Source: Cochliopodium minus
Taxonomy: Eukaryota; Discosea; Himatismenida; Cochliopodiidae
Direction of reading: 5' to 3'
DNA length: 38,599 nucleotides
Assembly (NCBI GenBank): GCA_024220525.1
Contig: JAMYWO010000132.1
Location: forward strand, 21,026-59,624
The position numbers and the translations under genes were made by a program. Under the pieces are notes generated by a model. It worked only from the letters and a program-made list of their open reading frames with translations, was not told the DNA's origin and made no database searches. This document shows positions 10,860 to 27,853 of this stretch, one piece after another (position 1 is the first letter of the stretch; the number at the start of each line of letters is the position of its first letter).

Positions 10860-12272
10860 TCAATTGAGGGAAAATCTCTCCAGATCATCGCTGAGGGCAG
10901 AAACCAACTTGTCACCACCATTCTTAGATCTGTACTCAAACTTTTGAACCAAGACCTCTTTCTTGTGTTCACGAATGAAAGCCTTACGAGCACAAGAAGG
11001 ATCGAAAGCGTATCTTTCCTTCTTGTAGTCCAAAGAGATGTGTCTCATCTTCCAATAAATGGTGTACTTGCCTGTGGAAGTAGCGATGATTTCTTCAGTG
11101 ATGAGATCGTTTTCGATGATGGTTCCGTTGTCGAAGCAGGCGGTGGTGAAGTTGATTTCTTTGATGTTGTACTTTTTCTTGTCTTCCTCGCTCAGTTGGA
11201 GGATGAGGGCTGGGTTTCTGTGCTTAACTGGCATAGACTTTTCGAAGCCTGAGAAGGGGATTCCCTCCTCGTCTTTCCATTCTGTTTGGACGATGGCGAT
11301 GTATTCTAAAAGGATAAGTAAGAAAAATGAATTGTATTTAAAATAATGAAAATAAGGAAATTAATTTCTGTGAAAATATATTAAATTCAAAATTCAAACA
11401 AACATTTATTTACCTTTGGTTGTCCAAATCACCCACTCCCCATTCGCACTCACATCAACGCCCAACACAGGATCGCTGAGCTGAGAGAATTTCGATTTTG
11501 CATTCTTCCAATTTCCCTCACTGGGATTGGTGAATAGGGATACGCTGCCATCTATATCTCCCACTGCCACATGTCCATCTCTGGTGGTGACTATCTTGGT
11601 GTATTGATGCTTCCTATTCGTTAATGTCTTTCTCTCTTCGGGGGTTATGAGCATCTCATTGTTATTCGCCTTCTGTCTTGTATCCCAATTGATATTTATC
11701 AATGATCTCTTTGATACTCCAACCAATTTATGTACAGGACTTGGTTTTATCTGATCATACAGCTTGACTGGAGTTATATCGTCGATTGGGATCGTATCTG
11801 ACGAGGATTGATCAAATTTCAGCTTCAATTCTCCTATATTCGTTCCTGTTTCAACATCATAATCCACCAACATGTTATTTTTGTTGGGTGTGAATAATAT
11901 TTTGGTTGCTTTGTCTTGGAATAGCAGCTAATGTTAAAATTCAAGGGAAAAAAAGAAAATTTTTAGTTGAAAAAAGTATGTGAATGGGATAAAATTTGAT
12001 TGAATATTATTAATTTTTCTAATTTATGTTGAGATCCTAAATATATATTAATTCCTCCAACCAAAAAAAAAATTTAATACTATTCAATTATTCTATAGTT
12101 AGTTAGTTACCTTGTTTGGGGTGAAGGATTTGCCATCTTGATATTTTGTCTCAAATCCTTTAACTATTCCCTCTGTCTTATAAAAATTCACTTTGTCTTC
12201 TTTGGATACAGCTGCTATATTATCACCTGTTAAATCTATTGCTGCATAAAAATTAGGTTTTGGTAATTCCAT
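10860..12272 (-). CDS. VID27/CYPRO4-like C-terminal domain protein (373 aa)
   Basis: Exons 12272-12111, 11927-11414 and 11305-10860 (162+514+446 nt) join in phases 0 and 1. The middle and C-terminal parts follow the VID27 family C-terminal propeller-like domain: DGHVAVGDIDGSVSLF, then SDPVLGVDVSANGEWVIWTTK (as in the family's LGDPIIG.DVS.DG..VL.TCK), followed by IPFSGFEKSMPVKHRNPALI. Yeast Vid27 is about 780 aa with an N-terminal PH-like region; plant CYPRO4 proteins are also longer. Here only the C-terminal domain remains, starting with an ATG preceded by T-rich/A-rich leader DNA, and no exon for the N-terminal half is visible in the 310 bp upstream. VID27 is linked to vacuolar degradation of gluconeogenic enzymes in yeast, but its molecular job is poorly known. 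Family assignment is by motif memory; the truncation is what the sequence shows. Confidence 0.72.
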
Positions 12273-12582
12273 TTTGAAATCAACTTTTTTTTTATTTTTT
12301 TATTTTATTTTGATTAATTTAATTTTTATTTTTGAGATTGATATCATTATGATAAATGTTGATTCAAAAGCTGAAAAAAGGAATCATCAAATGATAAATT
12401 GTAAGATAAATGATAAATTTAAAAAAAATGGTAAAGTTTGCTCTAAACCAACAAAAAATTACAAAATAACTTAACGGAAAAGAAAAAATACTTGTAAAAA
12501 TGTGAAATGGTTAATGTTTTTCCTTTTCAAATGATCAAAACGAAAAATTTCATTGAAATTAATAATTTAAATTTAATTGATT
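12273..12582. other. Intergenic region, no gene called
   Basis: Upstream of the VID27-like gene and downstream of the mL38-like gene. It is A/T-rich with a T-run beside the VID27-like ATG. A plus-strand open frame (12274-12474, Lys/Asn-rich end) has no recognisable features and is not called. Confidence 0.5.
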
Positions 12583-13840
12583 TTAAAAAAATTTTTGATG
12601 AGATTTTGTTCTAATGTTCATGGTGGGAGAAGCAGAGATGTTGAAGACAGGATGCTCAGCACCATCAACCAATTTCAAGCCAGAGTACAACTTTGGCAAC
12701 TTATCGTTCCATTCGCTTCTAAAAAAAGAGATGCCGCTCTTTTTCAAGCCAAATTTGGAAATAAAATTTTCAATGTGAAATTTGTTTCTACCAGCCAAAG
12801 TGCGAGAATCAATATTTTGAGCGTTGAAGTCGATTTTTCCCTTGGGTTGTTCCAAGAGGAGAAAGATGTAGCGATGACCTCCAGATTTTTCGAAGGGGAT
12901 AGGTGGGAGGAAATCTGCAACAACCTCTCCACTTTCTACTTTGTTGTCTGGAATGTTAGATCTAGAATGAATACGTAAGAAAGTTGTTAATGATTCATTA
13001 TTAAATTATTATTTCCTTATAAAGCATAAGAATAGAAACTACTTATCTTCCAAATATATATTTGTTCAATCCATTCAAATTTTGGATGATTAGAGAAACA
13101 TTTATATGATAAATATTTAAATTTTTTTTTTGGATCATGATGTTATGAGAAATGATTTCATATATGAAGTGATATCATTGAAATATATAAATAAATTGAG
13201 TATAAAATTAATATCTCCTCTGCAAAAAGGTAGGATAACTCTGATTTCAGATATTATTTGATGGCATAATAATTAATATTGAAAGAAAATAATTATAAAA
13301 AGGGGTATACATTCTCCAATGCAAAAAAGATTTTTCATCCTGCAACCAATTAGTGGGATAATCAGGAGTGAACATCAGAAAGGTCCACCATTTATTAGGT
13401 TCGCTCTCAAAGGCGACAGAAGGCTTGGTATAGGTATTCTCGACCTTGATCTCGTTGCCACGATAGACATAGCACCATTCCTTGCCAAAATCGACTTTCA
13501 AATTGATATTGGGGATCCATGGCTTCTCAAACACCTCAGGGGTGATTCTATAGATCTTCATCATCTCTCTGATCAAAGGAGGGTTCACATCATTGTTCAA
13601 AAATTCTTCTTGGGTCTCCAATTTGGAGTTAGAGTAACCCCATATCATTGGTCTTCCTAATTCCTTCTCTATCTCTTTTATTTTGATCATTTCTTTGTCA
13701 GTTATTTTCATATCTTTGAAATTCAAAACGATTTTGTGCAATCTCTTCTTTTCGTATTTGCTTTTTCTATGATTGGGAGATGTATCCAAATCTACATTGA
13801 AATCATTTATATGTGCTGTCATTTTAAATCTTAATGGCAT
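12583..13840 (-). CDS. PEBP-domain protein, probable mitochondrial ribosomal protein mL38
   Basis: Exons 13840-13311 and 12961-12583 (530+379 nt, 302 aa) join in phase 2 across a 349-nt intron. Exon 1 ends in a PEBP segment (WWTFLMFTPDYPTNW then FLHWR). Exon 2 continues with SNIPDNKVESGEVVADFLPP, SGGHRYIFLLLEQ and GISFFRSEWND. The pattern NIPGN.V..G.....YLPP.P..GSG.HR..FLLF.Q, plus a G(L/I)SFF...W.D tail and a preceding YRGNEIKV (compare YCGNEV), fits the mL38 (MRPL38) branch of PEBP proteins better than free PEBP/RKIP. About 110 N-terminal residues rich in Lys and Glu come before the PEBP part, as in mL38. It would sit in the large subunit of the mitochondrial ribosome. The N-terminus (MPLRFKMTAH) is not an obvious transit peptide, and a second ATG is six codons downstream. 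PEBP fold is near certain; mL38 is the best reading. Confidence 0.78.
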
Positions 13841-14113
13841 CACATTCTTTGATAATGAGAAAAATGTATTTCTTTGTTTTTTATTATTTTTTTTGAAGGA
13901 TTAATATTTATGTTTATATAATGAAATGGGGATACTTTTTGAATAAATTCTTATTATTTAGCTTCATCATGATATTTTTTGGAACAAATCAATTTTTTTT
14001 TATATTTTTTCACAAAATTTAATATTTAAGAGGGTGTTTCTTCAATAGAATGGAGTGATATCTTCATATGAGAAGATGGATTAAAAATAAACAATTTTTT
14101 TTAATATATTGGA

Positions 14114-19342
<5,229 letters not shown>

Positions 19343-19626
19343 GTATTAATTTTAGACAAACAATTATTACAAAGCTAAATTTTTTTTATTTTATTTTATT
19401 ATTTCTTCTTTGAATTCAAATAACATAAAATAATACAGCGAAATGAATGAATTTTCAAAGGAATATTGATTGATTTTTTAGTTCTTTCTTGCTATTTGAT
19501 TTGAAAATTAAAGATTACAATTGAATCTTTCCATTCACTCCAATAAAAAAATAAATTTTCCAATGAATAAGAAAATTCAGCTTATTTTTTATATAATTCA
19601 GATCAGTTTAATGAAAATCCTTCTGA

Positions 19627-22600
19627 TCAATGTAGAATGGACATCTGTTGCAAAATCAAGACCAAAAGATCTTTTTGGAGCAGGAGGAAAATGGATAAAG
19701 GACCTTTGAGAGATTTCAGAGTTTGAAAGCGCTTCTTGGACAAAAGAACGATCCGAACGATAGATACAAACTTTTCTGGGAAAAGATGATTTCTAGCAGT
19801 GGACCACATGACTTTACCCTCAAAATGAATGAACTCGTTGAAAATTTGGACGAGTTGTTTGTCAGGAGAAGATAGGATGGCATGGTGGATATGTTGGTTG
19901 TCCTGGGTCTTCTTGAAGAGGATATCTGGAAAAACCCCACAGCAAAGAAAGAACTTGATGATCAACCAGTGCTCATGGGCGAGAGCGGCATCAAAGGGTT
20001 TATAAATACAATTTTGAAAATCTCCACCATGGTCGAAAAGATACTTAACTACAGGAAACAATCCTTTTTGTGCAGAAAGATCTGGAGCTAAAAAAGTGAA
20101 ACAAAAGATGAAAAAGATTAAAGAAAAAAAATTAAAGAAGTAACAAAAAATTAATTACCTGTTCTCCCCGATTTTGATTTGTCTCCGATATTGGCACCCG
20201 CACTAATCAAATAAGCAATGACATTGAGATGTTTTTTGTTGATGGAGATAAGAAGAGGTGTTTCTAGAAAATTTTTTGTTAGAATAAATATCATCTTTTG
20301 TAAGCAAAAAAAAATTACCTCCTGTAGAGTTAGGAGTATGGATATAGCCACCATGTAAATAAAGGTATTTCAAGACGTTGATGTGTCCGTTTTGTGAAGC
20401 CAAGAAAACTGGAGTAGCTGTAAAAATAAGAAAAAGAATTTTAAAAAAATTTAAAATAAAAAAAAATAAAAAAATAAATAGTTTTACTTCCATCTTTTAG
20501 TGGAGTGTGGATGTTGGCTCCTTGTTCGCGTAAATACTTTACAACTTCTAAATGTCCCATTTCAGAAGCAATCAACAAGGGTGTTGCTAAACAAATAAAG
20601 ATTAGCAATAATTTTTTTTTTTTTGAAATAAATACCTCCAATGTTGGTGGGATTGTGGATGTTTGCTCCTTGTTCTCTCAAATATTTTACAATTTCCAAA
20701 AAGCCTTCTTGAGCAGCTACAAAGATTGGTGTCTAAAAAAATTAAAACATAAAAATAAATAATTCAAATAATTATCGTTATAGTAAATAAATTAATAATG
20801 AATAAGTGATTAAAATAAATAATTGAGTATAAATTAAAAAAATATTTTTTTTACTGCTCCATCAGGGAGTGTAGTATGTACATCTGCACCTTGTTCTATT
20901 AATATTTTACAAGCTTGTAAATGGCCTTTAGCAACAGAAACCATCAAGGGAGTTGCTAATAATAAAAAAAAAGTTTTGAACATCCATTAATCAATTTATT
21001 TCGGATTAATTACCTCCATTGTCAGCAGGACTATGGATGTTGACTCCTTTTTCCATCAAGTACTGCAACATCCTGATGTCTCCATTATCAGCAGCCATAA
21101 GAAATGGTGTCGCTGTAATAGAAAAAAAAATTTTAAAAATTAATTTGAAGAAAAAATAAAAGTGAAATGGATTTGAAGGAAATATGTTTAAAAAATAAGT
21201 ATACAATATTTCAAGTAAAAATTAAGAAAAATATTATATTAAAAAATTTTACCACCATCGTTAGCAGGAAGATGAATATTAACACCTTCTTCAGCCAACC
21301 ACTTTGCAACTTCGAAATGTCTTTTTTCAACAGAAATCAAAAAAGGAGTCGCGCCATTAGCCATGGGAGCATGGATATCTGATCCTTCTAGTGCCAAGAA
21401 CTTGAGGACTTCCAAGTGGCCATTTTGAGCAGCTAAAAAAAAAGGAGTTGCTCCATCATGAAGAGGACTGTTGATATCTGCTCCTTTTCCCCTCAAATAT
21501 TTTACTATTTCAATATGATTAAGCTCTGCTGCCACTATTTTTTTTTTTGAACAATTTAATTAAAAAATAGAAATAAAAGTTTCAAGATTTCAAAATATCC
21601 AGTTTTAAGATTTAATAAAAAAAAAAAAAGTACCTAACAAAGCGGTTGCTCCTTTGTTGGTTTGGACATTTATGTTAGCTCCATTTTCAAACAAATATTT
21701 TACAGTTTCGATGTGTCCTTCTTGTGAAGCAATGAATAAAGGAGCTAATAAAAAGAAAAGAATAAACAATGTGAAAAGATAAAAAGAATTAAGAATCAGA
21801 TGATATTATATGATTAAAACTTCTTTATCATTATAAATGATGATAAGATTAGATCATGTTGAAAAAAAAAAAACTTTTTACTTGAACCATCGTTAGCAGC
21901 CACATGAATGCTCGCACCAAGACCCACCAAAAACTTGACAACTTCCAAGCGACCTCTCATGGCAGCAGCAAAAAGAGGAGTGACATTAGTGTTGGTGGCT
22001 CTGTTGATATCAGCCCCACACTTGTAGAGGTACTGCAAAATGTCCATGTAACCAAACTCGGCACACAACCTGAAAGGAGTTGCTCCATCTTTGTTAGAAG
22101 TATGGATAGACGCTCCTCTCTTTCTGAGATACTTTACAAGTTCTAGGTCTCCCATTTTGCAGCAAAGAAAAAAGGGAGAGACCTCGTATGTTTTGGCATT
22201 TACATTTGTCCCTTTTTCTACGAGGTATTTTATGATTGGTTTGTTTTTCTTCTGGAGAGCAAGCCACAGTGGACTGATGTTTTCTTTTGAGGAAAGATTC
22301 ACATCTGCTTTGTTGTCGACGAGATATTTGATCACTTCGAAGTGGCAATGATAAACTGAAATGAGAAGTGGGCTGATTCCATTATTTCTTTTGAAAAATA
22401 TGATTAATGATAGGTTTTTCACCATAATAAATATAATTTATCATTTATTACAAATAATAAAATTAATAAGCTTAATAATAATCAATTAATCAACATTCCA
22501 AATCAATTGAACAAAAAACAAATGGAATTTCATTGTATTTACATAATATGGCAGGATTTAACCACACAAAATTCATATAATATTTTATTCTTACCTGCAT

Positions 22601-23376
22601 ATATTCACTTCTGCCCCATTCTCAACAAGATATTTAACACATTCATAATGACCATTTTGAGCTGCCATACTCAAAGCTGTTGTTCCATCATCTGCTTTCC
22701 TTGAGATAGGGACACCTTGAGATTTGAGCCATTTGATGATTTGGTAATGACCATGTGTTGCTGCATGAAACAACGTGGTCTCTCCATTGATTGTTTGATA
22801 GATATCTCCTCCCCTCTCATACAATTCTATGAGATCTTCAAGATTATTATTCCTCAACGCTTTCCACAGCTTCTTTTGCCTTTCATGCCTTGTTTCCGAT
22901 TTCAATTTCTTTTTAGGCTGCTTGTTATCCAATTCCTTTGATTCGGGATTTTCATTGTTTATATTCCCTGTATTCTTTTCGTTGAAATTGTCATTCGAAT
23001 GATCATCCAAAAACTTGTTATTTACACCATTATTGATATTATTGTTTTCCTCATTGTTATTGTTATTCTCCTTGAAAGGATTTTTATTTAATATTGTGAT
23101 ATTTCTGTTCAAATTGGGGGTGGCTTTGTTATTGTAAAACAATCTCTTTGTTTTATTGAGATTTTTATTGTCCATTCTCTTCAATTTAATCTCCCCATTC
23201 TCCCCCAATTCATCATCCAAATCTATTTTTTGATTATTCTCATCATCTTCATCGATTATTGGGTTTTTGGCGAGATTATTCCTCTTCCTCTTCTTCTCCT
23301 TGTTAAATTTTGATTTTTTATTAATATTGGAGAGATCATCATCAAGGCTATTATCATCATTATGATCAAATTCCAT
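19627..23376 (-). CDS. Ankyrin repeat protein, about 19-20 repeats (913 aa)
   Basis: Eleven exons: 23376-22595, 22387-21882, 21744-21634, 21534-21253, 21112-21014, 20955-20855, 20732-20636, 20586-20488, 20417-20319, 20263-20159, 20087-19627. The total is 2742 nt (914 codons). Residues 1-170 are acidic, Asn-rich and probably disordered, with basic patches (KKRKRNN, KQPKKKLKS) that could be nuclear signals. From about residue 170 come 19-20 ankyrin units (e.g. TPLLIASEMGHLEVVKYLRE). Six consecutive exons (5-10) are each 97-105 nt, one repeat per exon, and nearly all introns fall in phase 1 at the same place, just before the TP of the repeat. The last exon holds two degenerate repeats and a hydrophobic non-ankyrin tail of about 90 residues (HLFPEKF.., LLQKDLLVLIL..). 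That tail could be an F-box or SOCS-like adaptor, but I cannot assign it. Role: protein-protein interaction scaffold, partner unknown. Confidence 0.88.
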
Positions 23377-23579
23377 TTTTATTAATTTTATCAATTTTTT
23401 TTATATTTTTTTTTTTTATTAAAGGAGAAAGGAATTTTTGGTTTCATATCGAACTAAAGAAAAAGAATCCAAGATATTTACAAAATCTCGTATAAAGGAA
23501 TGGGATATCATAGATAAATTTTAATAATGAATAGAATAATATAACATGAAAAAAAAAAAAAAAATGAAAACAAAAATAC

Positions 23580-25788
23580 TCAAAAAATTTCTCTGATGGA
23601 GGATTTTGGGAATTGAACCTTGAAAGTGTACAAAGTGTTGGATTTGGTAAGAATATTTCCGCTCTCAGTAACTTTGTAAGGGACCTGGGACTCGTAAACG
23701 TCGCTAACAACATAAAAACCTCTGTCTGAGAGAATGTCCAAGACCATTTGAATGGAATATTGTTCGTGGAAGATAGGATCTTCAGATCTCACTAAATATA
23801 AAGTGATTAATTACATAATTCTCTTTTTATTTTTGTTTGGTTAATTACAGATACAAGTTCCTGAAATGATCCCCTGCAAAATGTGGGAAAGAAATTTCTG
23901 CTTGATCAAATCGCTAACTCTGCGAAAGAGGTCATAATGATGAGTAGCATAAAAATCGAGTCTCTCTACCAAATTGAATCTAGCATTCTTCATGACTAAC
24001 AATATTTTTTTGTAAAAATTAATGTGGAAGGAAATAAAGATGTTAAAAAAATTTTACCTTCAGTGACAGTAGGAATGGAAGAAACGATGTTGTATGATGT
24101 TTCAGAAAGTTCCAAACTACTTTGGTAACGAAACTCACGGGTCATTTTTTCTTTGACTTCCTGATGTTTATTTTGAAAAATTATGTACATAAGTTAATTA
24201 AATTGAAAAGTTTTACATCAATGGAACCTGACCCATCAATGACTGTAAAGTGGAAAAGTTGGTGCATAACAGTGATTGTATCAAAGTTGGTTTTAAAAGT
24301 GTTGTATCTGACAATAAAAAAAAAGGTTTGAATAAAAATTATTACTGGATCAAAGATAATTTTATAAAACTATCTTGTAAATAAAACTTATCAAAATTTT
24401 AAATATTAAATTTAACTTATTACCTTCTATTGGCTGCTTCAGGATCAAGATCTGTCTCAATGATAGGAAGATATTCCCCTCTTCCTGTTGTTCTAACAAT
24501 TTCGTTATGTTCGATGGCAGCTTCTGCTCTTTTGAGTTGTCTTTGAATACTGGTACTCTCACTGATGTAAAATATTGCTACGTGGAAAACAGGTCTAATT
24601 TTATTTAAAAAAAAAATAATTAAAAAAATTGATCAAAGAAAACATGTTTTCTTTTATTAACAGGAATTTAATGAAATAACCTTGGTAAGTTTCCATCCTT
24701 CAAGGTAGTGTCTCCAAGATATTTTGATCTTAAATAATCCATTTTATTTTTCAGTAATTCAATTTGCAAAGCTTGCAACTTTGCATAATAAATAATGTTT
24801 AAATTAATTAAGAATTTATTATGATAAAACTATTTTACTTTTGTTCTTGGGAAACCATCAACAATACAACCGGTGTGATATTTTTCTTTCAACAGCTCTT
24901 CTAACAAAGTTTGTAAAATCAATTCGTCTGAAAGTTGATTGTACGAGTTCTTCTTGCTCTTAAGTTCTGGAGTATTCAAAATTCTGGACATCATGATTGG
25001 TGGTGCAGTGATCTTTTTAATCTTTTGGATGCTTGCAATTTGAGTTGCTGAAAAAAAAAAAAATGTTAATTATTTAATTAAATTTAATAAAGAAATTTCT
25101 TTTACTCTTTCCACTTCCAGGTGCTTTATTTAAAATATTAATATTTAAATTGAACAATAAATTTAAATATTTATTTTCACCTCCATTCAACCATGTTATC
25201 TGATTATAAAATTATTAATAATTTAAGAAAAAAGAAATATATAAAAAGATTTTCTTACACTTCTTGGAAATCTGAGCTCTTTTTCACCATATTTCTTCAC
25301 CAAAGCTTCCCATACTGTATTTATTTTATTTATTCGTGTAAGGTAAATAAAAAAAATGGGTCCAAAATTATAATTAAATTTAAAAATTTTATTATATTTT
25401 TATTTTTACCTTGGCTAAAGATCACATTAGGATCTATTTCTGTCTCTACTTCTGATTCATCCAAATGCAATGTTGCATCTTCGCTGGTTGCATAATTTCT
25501 TGTGATCACATTATTAAATCTCCTTTTTCATTTATTTGAATGGAGTATTATAAATTTATATTGAAATCATTATCCATGATATTTAAAAATTTTTACATTG
25601 TCTGATTATAATTGTCTGATCAAAACAAATTGATAAAATAATATTATACTTGTAAATTAAGTACCCAAAAGATTGTGAAACTTCAATTTTGAAAACATGG
25701 TATAATATGCTTTGGATTTGGAAAAGATCTTGGTATCGGACTTTTTGTTGAACCTGGGAGCTTTCTTTATTTTATTGAGTAATTTCAT
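23580..25788 (-). CDS. Adenylate-kinase-family protein with C-terminal extension (459 aa, 13 exons)
   Basis: Exons: 25788-25665, 25615-25597, 25522-25410, 25314-25259, 25199-25181, 25123-25106, 25047-24839, 24778-24681, 24594-24424, 24307-24217, 24160-24058, 23995-23849, 23791-23580; total 1380 nt. The P-loop GAPGSGKTTQ (residues 110-119) is assembled from three exons. The AMP-site motif GCIVDGFPRTK (176-186) is followed by LQALQIELL. The region ISESTSIQRQLKR (about 229-241), then a GRGEYLPIIETDLDPEAANRR-like segment, matches adenylate kinases of the plastid/bacterial branch with an RQL.R..HN..V..TG.GE pattern. Residues 1-40 are strongly basic with few acids (MKLLNKIKKAPRFNKK...), suggesting an organelle transit peptide. 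The last ~120 residues (LDFYATHHYDLFRRVSDLI..., RSEDPIFHEQYSIQMVLDIL) are an extension I do not recognise. It likely moves phosphate between ATP and AMP or a related nucleotide. Three exons are only 18-19 nt long. It is head-to-head with the helicase gene. Confidence 0.85.
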
Positions 25789-25989
25789 TTTGATTTTTTT
25801 TAATTTTTTGTTTTTTTTTTGAAGAGGATTTATTTTATCAAAGAATCTAATTGATTCTTCACTTTGAAGATATATTGTCTAATTTTTTATTTTCCAACCA
25901 AAACATTAGAAAAATTAAGAAATTTGTGATGCAATATTTGAATTCAAATGAGAAATATTCAAAAAATAAAAAATTGGTTATAATTTGGA
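25789..25989. promoter_or_regulatory. Divergent promoter region (adenylate kinase / helicase)
   Basis: The 201 bp between two start codons pointing away from each other must hold both promoters. It is A/T-rich; I could not identify a TATA box or a repeated element with confidence. Confidence 0.45.
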
Positions 25990-27734
25990 ATGTTGGAGAA
26001 TATAACAAATAACATTGAATTGAATGAAAATCAAAAAACATCTGTATTGTATGATCCAAATAAGCCTCTGATTATCTTTGCAGGACCGTAAATAAATTTA
26101 TAATTTGACATTTAACTAATTATTATTATATCATTTTGATAGAGGAAGTGGAAAATCAACAACGATGTAACTTGGAGCCTTTTTTTAATTTATAAAGATA
26201 AATATTTCTTTATATACAGTAATATAAATTTCTTAGAATATAAGTTACAAATATAAATTTTATAATGTATATATTAACAATATAATCAAGAATTCAAAAA
26301 ATCATACACATGGTAAACTACCAAAACATAAATGCAAAGAATATACTCGGTAAACAACAAAATTATGAAATGAAATTAACATTTTAAAAAAATAAACTTA
26401 AGGATTGACATTCACCAACAAAGCAGCGAAAGAAATGAAGCAAAAAATGATATCATCGTTGGGAAATCAGAGGCCAGAATTCACAAAAGAGCTCTCCAAT
26501 GTATATTTTGCAACATTCCATTCATTCTGCTTCAAATTACTGAGAGATTTCAAAATTCTTCCCGCCAACGTGGTATGCTACAACGAATACGAACAAAGAA
26601 ACATCATAAAGAAGATCTTGGAAGAGATCAGAAAGAATGCAAAGGACGCCAAGATAAAGAAGGACAAAGAAAATGGAAAGTCTATCAACATAGATGACAA
26701 AGAGTATATTGACCAGGAAATGAAGGAAAAAGACATCTCAAAGGAAATAAACAACCAAGTGAAGGAAATCTTGACTCTAATAACAAAGTAAGAAAAAAAA
26801 TATTTATCAAATTTTTTTTCTTTAATTTTTTATTTCTTTAAAATATTTTTTTTAATTCTTTAAATTTTTTTTTTCTAATCAAAGATATAAAGCTAATCTG
26901 ACCAGACCAGAAGAGTTTCTCAGTCTCTCAAACGAGGAGATTTTGGCGGGAGAGTTACCCATTAGAAAGTTGTGGGTCGAGTACGAGATTGAGAAGAAAA
27001 AGAACAACGCCATTGATTTCGGAGATATGTTGTCCATCTTCTTGGAGTATTTTTCCGAAGAAAAAAATCTACATCTGCTTCAAAAGATACAAAACAGATA
27101 TAGACACGTTTTGGTGGATGAATTTCAAGGTATTTTCATTTTTCTTTATTACTTTTTTTAATTAAAACTATCTTTTTCACCTATAGATACATCTTCTTTA
27201 CAATTTGACATTTTGGTTCTTTTGAAGGGAAAAAACAACCCAAATTTCAAATTTTCAGAGTCGGTTTGTGTCGTGGGTGATCCAGATCAGTCTATTTATT
27301 CATGGTAGGATCTTCTTCTTTTATTAATTTTGTTTTATTGTTCAAATTTTAAAAAACTAAAAACACATTTTTTTAAAAGGAGAGGAGGTAAATTGAATTA
27401 TTTTTTATTATTTGTAATTATTGTTTTAAATTAATATAAAAATATTTATTAATCAAAAATTGACTTTTTTGTTGACAGCTTCTCAATCAGTTTTCTCTAA
27501 ATTCAAAGAATTATTCACAAGTAAATCGATACAACTCAACCAAAATTACAGAAGCACCAAGATGATCATCAACACTTGTAGCAAGTTACTTAAAGACGAC
27601 AAGTCGAGAGTGTTTGACAATGAGATGAAAACTTTTAATAGCGATGGGAGCAAAGTTTCTTTTTTAATATGTGATGACATTGTGAAAGAAGCCAAATTTG
27701 TTGCGACCAAAATTTTGGGTGAACAAAAACTAAA
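25990..27734 (+). CDS. UvrD/Rep-type superfamily 1 DNA helicase, 3' end lost in gap
   Basis: Exons 25990-26087, 26143-26166, 26291-26312, 26340-26349, 26403-26787, 26885-27129, 27187-27304, 27380-27387 and 27479 to about 27734 keep a single frame. Visible motifs: Q-motif (ELNENQ), motif I (IFAGPGSGKSTT), Ia (LGLTFTNKAAKEM), Ib-region TFHSFCFKLLR, AIDFGDML, motif II (HVLVDEFQD), III (VVGDPDQSIYSWRGA) and IV (IQLNQNYRST). This is the UvrD/PcrA/Srs2 order; such enzymes unwind DNA 3'-5' in repair and recombination. Motifs V and VI are not visible: coding sequence gives way to a T-rich tract with candidate donors at 27719 or 27735, and the N run begins at 27854. Four exons are tiny (24, 22, 10 and 8 nt). 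The 10-nt exon supplies NIL of motif Ia and the 8-nt exon supplies RG of motif III, which is strong support for both. The lysine-rich insert after Ib (about residues 130-165) is unusual. It could be a Srs2-like eukaryotic helicase or a transferred bacterial gene. Confidence 0.88.
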
Positions 27735-27741
27735 GTTCTTT

Positions 27742-27853
27742 TTTGTTTTTTATTTTTTATTTTATTTTATTTTTTTTTTTTTATTTTTTGTTTTTTATTT
27801 TTTATTTTTTATTTTTTATTTTTTATTTTTTATTTTTTATTTTTTATTTTTTA
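27742..27853. repeat. T-rich tract with (TTTTTAT)n microsatellite at gap edge
   Basis: Imperfect T-runs pass into at least eight clean copies of a 7-bp T6A unit that end exactly where the N run starts. It lies in a presumed helicase intron. The repeat probably caused the assembly break. Confidence 0.9.

Noticed and set aside
12274-12474. Plus-strand 66-aa frame divergent from the VID27-like gene
   Set aside because: Composition is A/T low complexity (FFLFFYFILINLIF start) with no homology I can recognise.
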